From NCBI GenBank assembly GCA_017551515.1, contig JAFZLK010000059.1, positions 1-42,292 of the forward strand: DNA of 42,292 nt. Reading direction: 5' to 3'. Shown piece by piece: positions 8,255-16,029 of the stretch. The notes beneath the pieces were generated by a model. The model ran no database searches and was not told the DNA's origin. It worked only from the letters and a program-made list of their open reading frames with translations. The position numbers and the translations under genes were made by a program. Positions within the stretch are counted from its first letter, which is position 1. The number at the start of each line of letters is the position of its first letter. The DNA comes from Bacteroidales bacterium. GTDB taxonomy: Bacteria; Bacteroidota; Bacteroidia; Bacteroidales; ML635J-15.

Positions 8255-8962
8255 ATGAAAACAATAGCATCAACAATTATATTACTTCTCCTTGCAGTCG
8301 CGACCTCCTACGCACAGGAAGAACGCGCACAAATACGCAAAGGCAACAAGGCCTACGAAAATGCCGAATACGGAAAGGCGGCGGCACAGTACGACCAAGC
8401 ATTGAAGACCAATCCAGCCGAGGTTAGCGTGTACAAGAACTCGGGCGCAGCCAACTACCGCAACGACCAGTTCGAAAAGTCGGTAAATGCCTACAACGAA
8501 TACCTACGCACCGACCTCACCGACAAGCAGAAAGCCGAAGCATACTACAACCTCGGCAACACCTATATGCAGGCAAACAAGTACAAGGAAAGCGTGGAAT
8601 CGTACCGCAACGCCCTGAAACTTGACCCAACTCACGACCGCAGTCGTCACAATATGGCTGTCGCCACCAAGATCATGCAGCAACAGCAGCAAAACCAACA
8701 GCAGAATGGCGACAACAACCAGCAACAGCAGCAGAATCAGGACCAAAACAAAGACCAGCAAAATCAGGACAAGCAGGACCAGAACAAAGACCAGAAGGAC
8801 AAGCAAGACCAGCAGCAACAGCAGCAGAACAACGACCAGAACATGTCGCGCGAAGAAATGGAACGCTACCTGGAATCGCTAAGTCAGAAGGAAAAAGAAA
8901 CCCAAGACAAGGTCCAGAAGGCACAACAAGCACAAAAACGACCGCTGGAGAAGAATTGGTAA
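8255..8962 (+). CDS. batC: BatC-like TPR protein with Gln/Asp/Lys-rich linker
   Basis: A 235-residue exported protein. Signal peptide 1-20 (MKTIASTIILLLLAVATSYA). Two to three TPR units follow (about 25-135: GNKAYENAEYGKAAAQYDQAL, AEAYYNLGNTYMQANKYKESV and ALKLDPTHDRSRHNMA). Next is an extreme low-complexity stretch rich in Q, N, D and K (about 140-198) and a charged helix ending PLEKNW. This is the usual shape of BatC, whose TPRs are thought to scaffold BatA/BatB. It is separated from batB by 151 bases filled with repeat DNA, yet no promoter box was seen, so transcription through from batA is likely. The expected batD and batE do not follow. Confidence 0.8.
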   Translation: MKTIASTIILLLLAVATSYAQEERAQIRKGNKAYENAEYGKAAAQYDQALKTNPAEVSVYKNSGAANYRNDQFEKSVNAYNEYLRTDLTDKQKAEAYYNLGNTYMQANKYKESVESYRNALKLDPTHDRSRHNMAVATKIMQQQQQNQQQNGDNNQQQQQNQDQNKDQQNQDKQDQNKDQKDKQDQQQQQQNNDQNMSREEMERYLESLSQKEKETQDKVQKAQQAQKRPLEKNW

Positions 8963-9010
8963 TAAAATATGTAGGGGCAGGTTTCAAACCCGCCCCTACA
9001 TATTTTATTA
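8960..9010. repeat. 22-bp-arm palindrome (GTAGGGGC type), possible bidirectional terminator
   Basis: The arms 8960-8981 and 8989-9010 are complementary over 22 bases with one mismatch, around the self-complementary loop tttcaaa. The left arm begins inside the batC stop codon. The GC-rich centre (GTAGGGGC/GCCCCTAC) flanked by A/T tracts would stop transcription in either direction. A half copy (CCCGCCCCTACA) occurs near 33503, which shows that this is a dispersed element. Together with the palindrome at 9021 and the promoter at 9222 it makes up the 309-base gap before the next gene; 9044-9220 is otherwise plain AT-rich DNA. Confidence 0.7.
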
Positions 9011-9020
9011 CACCATTGTC

Positions 9021-9043
9021 GCGTTGGATTTATAATCCAACGC
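9021..9043. repeat. Palindrome GCGTTGGATT-tat-AATCCAACGC
   Basis: Perfect 10-base arms with a 3-base loop, 10 bases after the previous palindrome. The pair of adjacent hairpins resembles the paired structure of REP/BIME elements, but no second copy is visible in this window. Confidence 0.6.
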
Positions 9044-9221
9044 ATATGAATATTAGCATTTGCAATGCGCCATATATCTAACAACCAACAGATTACAATT
9101 CGTTTCTACAAACTATAAGTTGCCACAACTATGATAAAATATATAGATATGGCAACTTATAAATATGATTTTTCTCATTCACAAAAAAAATAAATTTGCT
9201 TCATTTTTCTGCAAAAAGTAT

Positions 9222-9251
9222 TTTGGGAATTGTAATAAATAGTTATATTTG
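9222..9251 (+). promoter_or_regulatory. Promoter TTTG-N18-TATATTTG for the 9272-12626 operon
   Basis: A -33 TTTG (9222-9225) and a perfect -7 TATATTTG (9244-9251) are separated by 18 bases, close to the Bacteroidetes consensus spacing. The first ATG is 20 bases beyond, so the leader is short. This is the only good promoter seen for the five-gene operon. Confidence 0.65.
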
Positions 9252-9271
9252 CGAATCAACAAATATATACT

Positions 9272-9790
9272 ATGGAACGTGAAATTAGCGAAATATATCG
9301 TTTCAACCATTCTGACTATGACGAGAAAGGTCGAAGCATTAAAGATGGACTTCCATTTCGGGAACATGTGCGCGATTTCGAAAGAGACTTCCACGCACGG
9401 CACTCCTGTGAATATGCACTGAATTTCTATAGCACTTCAAAAACGATGGTTCTACTGGAAAAATCATGCGATGCAGCACCTTTTCTTTCGTATGGAATGG
9501 ATTTGACACAAGGAACGACTTTCGATGCTGAAGAAGACCCGCGTATCAATCATGAGATTGAAAAACATAGTAAAAAAATTATTGTTTATGGAATAGATTC
9601 CGCATATATGACCGAGTTTGACGAATACGGTTACCCCATCATTGATGAAAACAAAGCCATTTTCCCTTTAACACTTCTCGTGGACAATACAATGCGTGAC
9701 AATGAAGTACGGTTGGCTGTTCCGACTCTCGGAGGTGGAGACGAAACGGAAGAAGTAAACATAGATGTACCAAAACCCGAATATGCCTAA
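9272..9790 (+). CDS. Unrecognised 172-residue protein, first gene of putative nuclease operon
   Basis: A cytoplasmic acidic protein with no signal peptide. I recognise no family. Visible features are a charged N-terminal part with R-E-H-V-R-D-F-E-R-D-F-H-A-R-H, a middle hydrophobic segment (KKIIVYGIDSAYMTEFDEYG, IFPLTLLVDN), and a C-terminal acidic tail ending PKPEYA. It directly follows a good promoter, and its stop overlaps the next start (TAATG), so it is translated together with the small protein downstream. A damaged copy of its 3' end precedes the third gene, showing that the operon grew by tandem duplication. Its position first in an operon with two nuclease-type genes suggests a regulatory, antitoxin-like or recognition role, but that is only context. 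Confidence 0.7.
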   Translation: MEREISEIYRFNHSDYDEKGRSIKDGLPFREHVRDFERDFHARHSCEYALNFYSTSKTMVLLEKSCDAAPFLSYGMDLTQGTTFDAEEDPRINHEIEKHSKKIIVYGIDSAYMTEFDEYGYPIIDENKAIFPLTLLVDNTMRDNEVRLAVPTLGGGDETEEVNIDVPKPEYA

Positions 9791-10119
9791 TGGAAACCAA
9801 AGGACAAAACAGACAGTGGCACCTGATTCGCAATGACAATGGCGAGTGGGTAAGTGACGAATATGCAGTGATTCTCCATCCATTGGAAGATGTCTCTCTA
9901 AAAGCGAGAGCCATAAGGCAAAAAAAGCCGTTAAATATTCAACGGAACGGAGGGGTGTTATGGTGCTACAAACATGAATATGAAGCAATAGACCGATCCG
10001 ATCCTGAACCAAAATTTCGTGATCTAAAACTCAACAAATCAGGGAATAAAAATATTGATTTGGATAAAATATTTTCTGAATATTTTAAACAATTACCGAA
10101 GATGCTTGGGGAAGAATAG
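9790..10119 (+). CDS. Small unrecognised protein (long paralogue of duplicated pair)
   Basis: A 109-residue protein. The N-terminal 65 residues carry a conserved core also found in the next gene: METK-x-x-N-x-Q-W-x-L-I, DNGEW, SDEYAV, then L-N-I-Q and LWCY-x-x-E. The C-terminal 40 residues (NIDLDKIFSEYFKQLPKML) are unique to this copy. No known domain was recognised; the D-N-G-E-W/W-C-Y pattern suggests a small beta-barrel or winged fold. The start codon overlaps the previous stop (TAATG), which makes translational coupling nearly certain. The function is unknown. Confidence 0.7.
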   Translation: METKGQNRQWHLIRNDNGEWVSDEYAVILHPLEDVSLKARAIRQKKPLNIQRNGGVLWCYKHEYEAIDRSDPEPKFRDLKLNKSGNKNIDLDKIFSEYFKQLPKMLGEE

Positions 10120-10160
10120 AATCAACATCTTCTAAATCTACCGCAAACAGAATATGCCAG

Positions 10161-10373
10161 ATGGAAACAAAAGAACATAACAACCAATGGAGCCTTATTC
10201 ACACTGACAATGGCGAATGGATAAGTGACGAGTATGCGGTATTCATATCGCAATCGGTTGCAACCCAACTAAAAGCAATAGCAGGACAACAAGGAAAACA
10301 TTTAAATATCCAACACTGGACTGATGGCAAATTATGGTGCTACAGAAATGAATTGGAGAAAATAGACATATAA
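10161..10373 (+). CDS. Small unrecognised protein (short paralogue of duplicated pair)
   Basis: A 70-residue paralogue of the previous protein: METKEHNNQWSLIHTDNGEW, then ISDEYAVF, LNIQ, LWCYRNELEKID. The bases before its ATG repeat those before the first paralogue (GAATATGCC exactly 11 bases upstream in both), where they encode the last residues of the 172-residue protein. So the duplicated unit included the end of that gene, and the 41-base gap is its scar. Keeping two diverged copies suggests that the proteins differ in partner, or act as a heteromer. Confidence 0.7.
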   Translation: METKEHNNQWSLIHTDNGEWISDEYAVFISQSVATQLKAIAGQQGKHLNIQHWTDGKLWCYRNELEKIDI

Positions 10374-10402
10374 AATTAGAATAACCTAAAATTAATACAG
10401 AT

Positions 10403-11377
10403 ATGGAAAAATCAACAGAAAAATACCTAGGACGGGGATTACATTCCTCAAAATGGAATAAGGTTCTAGATAAAAACGGAAAAAGCAAACTAAAAGACTT
10501 CATAGAAATAGTTAGAAAAGATACGAATCTTATTATTCAGATCCGAGAAAATTACTTCAATGTGTATTACAAAGGTGGGAATCTTTTGAAAGTCAATTCA
10601 GAAAACAGTTTCGATTTTGACAGCAACTACTATAAAGGTAATCCCGATTTAGTGAACAATGATATAGAAAGAAAGGTAAAACGCCAAAATGCTCTAAAAA
10701 AATTAAAAGAGATTCATGATTACCAAGCGTTCATTAAGGACATGGAAAATATCATGGACGACTATTGGGATTGGCTCGAAAAAAGAGATTCAGACAACCG
10801 CACTCTACACGAAAAAGACACTCAGCACCAGTTATGTATTAGCAATACGGAAAACTCGGAATACACAATAATTGACTTGGAATTCCAAGTAAGCGCAAAA
10901 GAAGAGTGCCCGTACCGTTACAGAAAAACATTTAGACCCAATGGTCGTTATGTAAAAAAGGAAAAGAAATCTCCACGATTCGACATCATTGCTGTACGAA
11001 ATAGCGACCACAAACTTTGTGTAATAGAACTTAAAAGTGGCACAAACGCAATATACGGGAAATCCGGCATCGGGGACCACGCAGATTCTTTCGAAGGAAG
11101 CATTGGTAATAACCATATGACATCACAATCATTTCTTGATGAAATGAAAAAGGTTATCAGCGACAAAAAGAAGTTGGAACTTTTGAATGATAATTTCATC
11201 GTAAGCGATGCTGAACCTGAATTCATTTATGCATACGCATTTACTAATGATGATGAAAAGATGAAAAATATTGAGCAAAAGGAATTCGAAATGGAGAGAA
11301 AAAAGGCTAAATGTGAAAAATATAATGTCATATATTTAAACAAAGGAGATTTTACATTGTCGGACAAAAAACATTAA
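10403..11377 (+). CDS. PD-(D/E)XK nuclease-like protein
   Basis: A 324-residue cytoplasmic protein. The C-terminal half shows a PD-(D/E)XK core: Glu160 on a helix or strand (TIIDLEFQV), Asp194 in RFDIIAVRN, and Glu209-x-Lys211 in LCVIELKSG, followed by the loop KSGIGDHADSF, which resembles restriction-type nucleases. The N-terminal 1-150 is a lysine-rich, mostly helical region (KVKRQNALKKLKEIHDYQ) that may bind nucleic acid or partners; the last 40 residues are charged. It starts 29 bases after the short paralogue, and the RNase J-like gene follows 4 bases after its stop, so it belongs to the operon. DNA or RNA cleavage is inferred from the motif; the target is unknown. Confidence 0.75.
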   Translation: MEKSTEKYLGRGLHSSKWNKVLDKNGKSKLKDFIEIVRKDTNLIIQIRENYFNVYYKGGNLLKVNSENSFDFDSNYYKGNPDLVNNDIERKVKRQNALKKLKEIHDYQAFIKDMENIMDDYWDWLEKRDSDNRTLHEKDTQHQLCISNTENSEYTIIDLEFQVSAKEECPYRYRKTFRPNGRYVKKEKKSPRFDIIAVRNSDHKLCVIELKSGTNAIYGKSGIGDHADSFEGSIGNNHMTSQSFLDEMKKVISDKKKLELLNDNFIVSDAEPEFIYAYAFTNDDEKMKNIEQKEFEMERKKAKCEKYNVIYLNKGDFTLSDKKH

Positions 11378-11381
11378 TCAT

Positions 11382-12626
11382 ATGAAAATCACCATCCATC
11401 GCGGAGTCAATCAGATTGGCGGTTGCATCACGGAAATAACGACTGAAAATGCCAAAATTTTTATCGACTTTGGCAGCAATCTACCTGGTTCACAAAAGGA
11501 AGAACTAAAAACAGAGGATGTCGAAAGAATGACCGCCAATGCTGATGCCATATTCTATTCTCACTATCACGGCGACCATGTTGGACTACACCATCTTATT
11601 CCCAATAATGTCAAACAATATATGGGCGCTGGAGCCATTGATGTAATGCGATGCAAATATGAAGCATTGAGCGCACATCAGGACCTTAGCCAAGAATTGG
11701 CTGCAACGGAAAGGATGATTCCTTTCAAGGAACGAGAACGCATTTCTGTAAACAATAGAATTTTCGTAACACCATATTTTGTCAGTCATTCAGCTTTTGA
11801 TGCATATATGTTCCTTATTGAATGCGAAGGGAAAAAGATTCTTCATACAGGGGATTTCCGTCGTCATGGGTATCTTGGCAAAGGATTATTCCCGACATTG
11901 GAAAAATTCATAGGAAAAGTCGATTTACTTATCACAGAAGGGACTATGCTTGGAAGAAGTCAAGAGCAAGTAGTTACGGAAGGCCAGATTAAACAAAACA
12001 CCATCAAGGCACTTCACGACCATAAATACATATTTGCGCTATGCTCTTCTACCGACATCGACCGTCTTGCTTCATTTTATGATGCCTGCAAAATAACAGG
12101 AAGACTATTCCTTGTGGATGAATACCAAAATAAAGTTTTGAAAGTATTTTCAGAATACAGCGGTAAAAAAAGTCCATTATATAATTTCGACCGCGCCTTT
12201 GGATTGCAAGGATATAAACCATACCGAATAGAAAAGATAACCAGGGACAAAGGGTTCTTAATGCCAGTCCGGATGAATAGTTTATGGATTATAAAAGACA
12301 TAATGCAGGTATTCACAGACGAAGCACCTTGGCTAATATACTCTATGTGGGATGGTTATGCCAAAGAGAATGAAACCTATTCCAATGAAAATGTCATTTC
12401 TATTCGCAAACTCTTTGAAAATCACATATATGACGGCGTTAGGGATGGTTTCCACACAAGCGGGCATGCCGATGTATCTACCCTTTATGAAGTTTGCAAA
12501 ACCGTTAGTCCATCTATCGGAGTGATACCAATCCACAAGGATGCTGGGATGCAATACGAATCCCAATATCGTATTTTCAATGAAGGGTGTTACAAAATTA
12601 ATGGATTAGAAATTGATGTTCACTAA
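11382..12626 (+). CDS. RNase J-like beta-CASP metallo-beta-lactamase-fold hydrolase
   Basis: A 414-residue protein with the MBL metal site: HYHGDH (His61, His63, Asp65, His66), VSHSAFDA (His136) and HTGDF (His155, Asp158). It also has ITEGTMLGR (Glu186) and beta-CASP-type C-terminal motifs HTSGHAD and PIHKDAG, matching the HVSGHA and PxH blocks of RNase J. It begins GGVNQIGG-like (HRGVNQIGGCITEI), as RNase J proteins do, but at 414 residues it lacks the long C-terminal domain of housekeeping RNase J (about 550). It is therefore probably a specialised RNA or DNA nuclease. It is the last gene of the operon, 4 bases after the PD-(D/E)XK gene. Pairing of two unrelated nuclease folds in one accessory operon hints at conflict or defence biology; this is inference. 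Confidence 0.8.
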   Translation: MKITIHRGVNQIGGCITEITTENAKIFIDFGSNLPGSQKEELKTEDVERMTANADAIFYSHYHGDHVGLHHLIPNNVKQYMGAGAIDVMRCKYEALSAHQDLSQELAATERMIPFKERERISVNNRIFVTPYFVSHSAFDAYMFLIECEGKKILHTGDFRRHGYLGKGLFPTLEKFIGKVDLLITEGTMLGRSQEQVVTEGQIKQNTIKALHDHKYIFALCSSTDIDRLASFYDACKITGRLFLVDEYQNKVLKVFSEYSGKKSPLYNFDRAFGLQGYKPYRIEKITRDKGFLMPVRMNSLWIIKDIMQVFTDEAPWLIYSMWDGYAKENETYSNENVISIRKLFENHIYDGVRDGFHTSGHADVSTLYEVCKTVSPSIGVIPIHKDAGMQYESQYRIFNEGCYKINGLEIDVH

Positions 12627-12709
12627 AACCATTGGCTTTTAGAAAGCGACACACTGCACTAACAATATGGAAATCAAATAGATTAGGATTATAAATTCTC
12701 ATATTCACA

Positions 12710-12778
12710 CCGTCTGGATTGCTGCCATAAGCAGCGAGCTAAAGGTTACAAATCCAGACGGACATACGCGGACATACG
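12710..12778. repeat. Nested palindrome with GGACATACG direct repeat
   Basis: CCGTCTGGATT (12710-12720) pairs with AATCCAGACGG (12751-12761); inside it GCTGC (12721-12725) pairs with GCAGC (12731-12735). Directly after come two copies of GACATACG 10 bases apart. The 412-base gap 12627-13038 holds this element, the 12824 palindrome and the butyrate-operon upstream region; 12627-12709 shows nothing. Confidence 0.55.
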
Positions 12779-12823
12779 TTTTTCATCAACCCGTTAACAT
12801 CATCACCCCTCTCCCAATAGTAC

Positions 12824-12843
12824 AGACGCAAAATTTTGCGTCT
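12824..12843. repeat. 20-bp perfect palindrome AGACGCAAAATTTTGCGTCT
   Basis: Perfect uninterrupted dyad, preceded by TAGTAC and followed by CAACAAAAACGGGCGTC. Palindromes of this AGACGC...GCGTCT type are dispersed in many Bacteroidetes intergenic regions; it could be a transposition scar or a protein-binding site. It lies 130 bases before the likely promoter of the butyrate operon. Confidence 0.6.
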
Positions 12844-12972
12844 CAACAAAAACGGGCGTCACCCCACATAAACACCGCAGGCTCCAACAGGTTTTGCACA
12901 TCAAAACCACCCCCTTAATATTTTGAATAAAAATATTTAATATAAGTATGCCTCATTGTCAAAAATTAATTG

Positions 12973-12980
12973 TACCTTTA
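12973..12980 (+). promoter_or_regulatory. Candidate -7 box (TACCTTTA) for the butyryl-CoA operon
   Basis: Differs from TAnnTTTG in the last base only, 58 bases before the acyl-CoA dehydrogenase start, in AT-rich DNA. It is the best match in the region. Confidence 0.4.
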
Positions 12981-13038
12981 CGACCGTTTAAAAAAATTGA
13001 TTTTTATAACCGTAAATTAATAAAAACAAAAGATAATT

Positions 13039-14178
13039 ATGGACTTTGGATTATCAAAAACAGAAGTATTATTTCAGCAGATGATTAGAAGTTTTGCAGA
13101 AAACGAAGTAAAACCTTTGGCTGCAGAAATAGACGAAGAAGAAAGATTTCCTATTGAAACCGTCGAGAAGATGGGAAAATTAGGAATTATGGGAATTCCG
13201 GTACCGACACAGTACGGCGGAGCCGGTGGTAATTATAAACTCTATGCAATGGCTGTCGAAGAGCTTTCGAGATGCTGCGCTACTACTGGTATCGTAGTTT
13301 CTGCTCACACTTCATTGTGCATCGGCCCTATCTTGGAATACGGAACCGAAGAACAGAAGATGAAGTATTTGCCAAAGCTCGCTAGCGGCGAATGGATTGG
13401 CGCTTTCGGTCTTACCGAACCTAACGCTGGTACAGATGCATCAGGACAGCAGACCACTGCAGTTCTCGACGGTGACCACTGGGTTCTCAACGGAACCAAG
13501 ATCTTCATCACCAACGCAGGCAATGCAGATGTTTACATCGTTATCGCAATGACCGACAAGTCGTTGGGAACAAAGGGCATTTCTGCTTTCATCGTTGAAA
13601 AGGGATTCCCAGGATTCTCAATCGGTAAGAAGGAAAAGAAGATGGGTATCCGCGGTTCGTCAACATGCGAACTTATCTTCGAAAACTGCATAGTTCCTAA
13701 GGAAAATCAGCTCGGCGAACTCGGAAAGGGCTTCAAGGTTGCTATGACCACCCTCGACGGCGGACGTATCGGTGTTGCTTCACAGGCTCTCGGTATCGCA
13801 CAGGGCGCTATGGACGAAACAGTTAAGTACACAAAGGAACGTAAGCAGTTCGGAAAGTCGATTTCTCAGTTCCAGAACACTCAGTTCCAGCTTGCTGACC
13901 TCGAAACCAGAATCGAAGCTGCAAGATTGCTCGTTTACAGCGCAGCCGACAAGAAGGACAAGCATGTTCCGTTCTCGGCAGACGCAGCAATGGCTAAGTT
14001 GTTCGCAGCAGAAACTGCAATGGAAATGACAACCAAGGCTGTTCAGTTCCACGGCGGTTACGGATACACCCGCGAATATCCTGTTGAAAGAATGATGAGA
14101 GACGCAAAGATTACCGAAATCTACGAAGGAACTTCGGAAGTTCAGAGAATGGTTATTTCTGGTAAGCTGTTAAAATAA
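13039..14178 (+). CDS. bcd: Short-chain acyl-CoA (butyryl-CoA) dehydrogenase
   Basis: A 379-residue FAD flavoenzyme, the normal family length. It carries both acyl-CoA dehydrogenase signatures: GAFGLTEPNAGTDASG with the following TKIFITNAG, and near the end ITEIYEGTSEVQR, in which Glu363 of YEGT is the position of the catalytic base in short-chain enzymes. QFHGGYGYTREYPVERMMRD precedes it. Adjacent etfB and etfA provide its electron partner, so it most likely reduces crotonyl-CoA to butyryl-CoA, perhaps coupled to ferredoxin reduction by flavin bifurcation as in other Bcd/Etf complexes (inferred). The first ~20 codons are AT-rich, then codon use becomes strongly biased (GAA, AAG, CTC, GGT), typical of a highly expressed gene. 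Confidence 0.9.
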   Translation: MDFGLSKTEVLFQQMIRSFAENEVKPLAAEIDEEERFPIETVEKMGKLGIMGIPVPTQYGGAGGNYKLYAMAVEELSRCCATTGIVVSAHTSLCIGPILEYGTEEQKMKYLPKLASGEWIGAFGLTEPNAGTDASGQQTTAVLDGDHWVLNGTKIFITNAGNADVYIVIAMTDKSLGTKGISAFIVEKGFPGFSIGKKEKKMGIRGSSTCELIFENCIVPKENQLGELGKGFKVAMTTLDGGRIGVASQALGIAQGAMDETVKYTKERKQFGKSISQFQNTQFQLADLETRIEAARLLVYSAADKKDKHVPFSADAAMAKLFAAETAMEMTTKAVQFHGGYGYTREYPVERMMRDAKITEIYEGTSEVQRMVISGKLLK

Positions 14179-14205
14179 TTTTTCACTAACATTAAAATCA
14201 AGAAA

Positions 14206-14985
14206 ATGAATATAGTAGTTTGTATAAAGCAAGTACCGGATACCACCGAGGTAAAACTTGACCCGAAAACCGGAACACTTATCCGCGAAGGTATCCCCAG
14301 CATTATAAATCCCGACGACAAAGGAGCTCTCGAATTGGCTCTCCAGTTGAAAGACAAGTACAACGCACATGTAACCGTCCTCACAATGGGTCTTCCACAG
14401 GCTGATGCAGCTTTGCGCGAAGCTTTGGCAATGGGCGTTGACCGTGCAATCCTCCTTACCGACCGCAAACTCGGTGGTGCCGATACCCTTGCAACTTCAA
14501 GAGCTATTGCAGGTGCACTTCGCCAGATTGATTTCGACCTCATCCTCGCTGGCCGTCAGGCTATCGACGGTGATACCGCTCAGGTTGGTCCACAGATCGC
14601 AGAACACCTCGGTCTTCCACAGGTTTCATACCTTCTCGACCTCGAAGTAAACGGTAAGAACTGCCGCGTAAAGAAGTCAACAGAAGAAGGTTACCAGATC
14701 CTCGAAACCGAAATGCCATGCGTATTCACAGTTCTTGCTACAGCAAACAAGGCAAGATACATGACTGTTAACGGTATCGTTGAAGCTTACAACCGCGAAG
14801 TTGAAATCTGGAATGCCGACAAGACTGGAACAGACGAAAATCTCCTCGGTCTTAAGGGTTCTCCAACCAGAGTATTCAAGTCGTTCACTAAGGCTTTGAA
14901 GCCAGCCGGCGAAACTTACGAAGTAAGCCCAGAAGAGGCAGTTGACCTCATCATTAGCAAGTTAAAAGAAAAATTCATCATTTAA
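14206..14985 (+). CDS. etfB: Electron transfer flavoprotein subunit beta
   Basis: A 259-residue cytoplasmic protein. It begins MNIVVCIKQVPDTTEVKLDP, the standard EtfB N-terminus, with INPDDKGALELALQLKD, AMGVDRAILLTD, DLILAGRQAIDGDTAQVGPQ and the ETEMPCVFTVLATANKARYM block that defines the family. It sits between the dehydrogenase (27 bases upstream) and etfA (11 bases downstream), as in other Bcd-EtfBA clusters. It forms a heterodimer with EtfA and would accept or bifurcate electrons for Bcd. Which nucleotide (AMP or second FAD) it binds cannot be settled by eye, though Bcd-linked EtfBs are usually of the bifurcating type. Confidence 0.93.
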   Translation: MNIVVCIKQVPDTTEVKLDPKTGTLIREGIPSIINPDDKGALELALQLKDKYNAHVTVLTMGLPQADAALREALAMGVDRAILLTDRKLGGADTLATSRAIAGALRQIDFDLILAGRQAIDGDTAQVGPQIAEHLGLPQVSYLLDLEVNGKNCRVKKSTEEGYQILETEMPCVFTVLATANKARYMTVNGIVEAYNREVEIWNADKTGTDENLLGLKGSPTRVFKSFTKALKPAGETYEVSPEEAVDLIISKLKEKFII

Positions 14986-14996
14986 TACAGTTAGAC

Positions 14997-16007
14997 ATGG
15001 ATAAATCAGAATATAAGAATGTTTACGTTTTCATCGAACAGCGCGACAACGTAATACAAAAAGTTGCATTGGAACTTTTAGGCAAGGCTCACGACCTCGC
15101 AGGCGCCCTTAACGAAAAAGTTTATGCAGTCCTTCTGGGACACAATATCGCTGACAAGGCACAGGAACTTATCGCATACGGTGCAGACCATGTACTGATT
15201 GCTGAAGATGAATGCTTGAAAGACTACATAACCGAGCCTTACACACAGGCAATCACCCAGATTATCCACGACTACAAGCCGAGCATCTTCCTAATTGGTG
15301 CTACTACTATCGGTCGTGACCTCGGTCCACGTCTGTCGGCTCGTATAACCACCGGTCTTACCGCTGACTGTACAAAGCTTGACATTTCGGAAGACACCAA
15401 GGAACTTATGATGACCCGTCCAGCTTTCGGCGGAAACATCATGGCTACCATTATGTGTACCAACCACCGTCCACAGATGTCAACCGTACGTCCGGGCGTT
15501 ATGCAGAAAATGGCAAAGGACACCAGCAGAAAGGGTGAAGTTGAAAACGTAAAGATCAATTTCGACAAGTCGAAGTTCAAAGTAAAACTCGTAGAAAACG
15601 TAAAGGTTACTTCGAACAAGGTTGACATTGCAGACGCTAAGATACTTATCTCCGGCGGACGTGGTGTTGGCAACAAGGAAGGTTTCGAAATGCTCGGCAA
15701 GTTGGCAGAAGTTCTCCACGGCGAAGTTTCTTCATCGAGAGCAATGGTTGACGCTGGCGTTATGCCTCACGACCGTCAGGTTGGACAGACCGGTAAGACC
15801 GTACGTCCTAACTTGTATATGGCAAACGGTATCTCCGGCGCAATCCAGCACCTTGCAGGTATGGAAGAATCCGAATTCATCATTGCAATCAACAAGGATA
15901 AGTTTGCACCTATATTTAAAGTAGCAGACCTCGGCATCGTGGGCGACCTCTACAAGATTATCCCGCTGCTTACCGAAAGATTGAAATTCGAATTGGAAAA
16001 CAGATAA
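14997..16007 (+). CDS. etfA: Electron transfer flavoprotein subunit alpha
   Basis: A 336-residue protein. The N-terminal part ([20 protein letters not shown]) is the alpha/beta Etf domain. The C-terminal FAD domain is complete: [60 protein letters not shown] and the final [20 protein letters not shown] segment. It is the partner of EtfB, and carries FAD between Bcd and NADH or ferredoxin. No iron-sulfur extension is present at the N-terminus. It shares the biased codon use of the whole operon, and is 22 bases from the CoA-transferase gene. Confidence 0.93.
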   Translation: MDKSEYKNVYVFIEQRDNVIQKVALELLGKAHDLAGALNEKVYAVLLGHNIADKAQELIAYGADHVLIAEDECLKDYITEPYTQAITQIIHDYKPSIFLIGATTIGRDLGPRLSARITTGLTADCTKLDISEDTKELMMTRPAFGGNIMATIMCTNHRPQMSTVRPGVMQKMAKDTSRKGEVENVKINFDKSKFKVKLVENVKVTSNKVDIADAKILISGGRGVGNKEGFEMLGKLAEVLHGEVSSSRAMVDAGVMPHDRQVGQTGKTVRPNLYMANGISGAIQHLAGMEESEFIIAINKDKFAPIFKVADLGIVGDLYKIIPLLTERLKFELENR

Positions 16008-16029
16008 TTAACTAAAAAAGTACGTAATT

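Noticed and set aside
8622..8882. Long open frames on both strands over the Gln-rich part of batC
   Set aside because: They result from the low-complexity CAG/AAC/GAC codons; batC has the signal peptide and TPR evidence.
11382..12626. Calling the MBL protein rnjA (housekeeping RNase J)
   Set aside because: The catalytic blocks fit, but it is about 140 residues short and sits in an accessory operon, so only 'RNase J-like' is supported.
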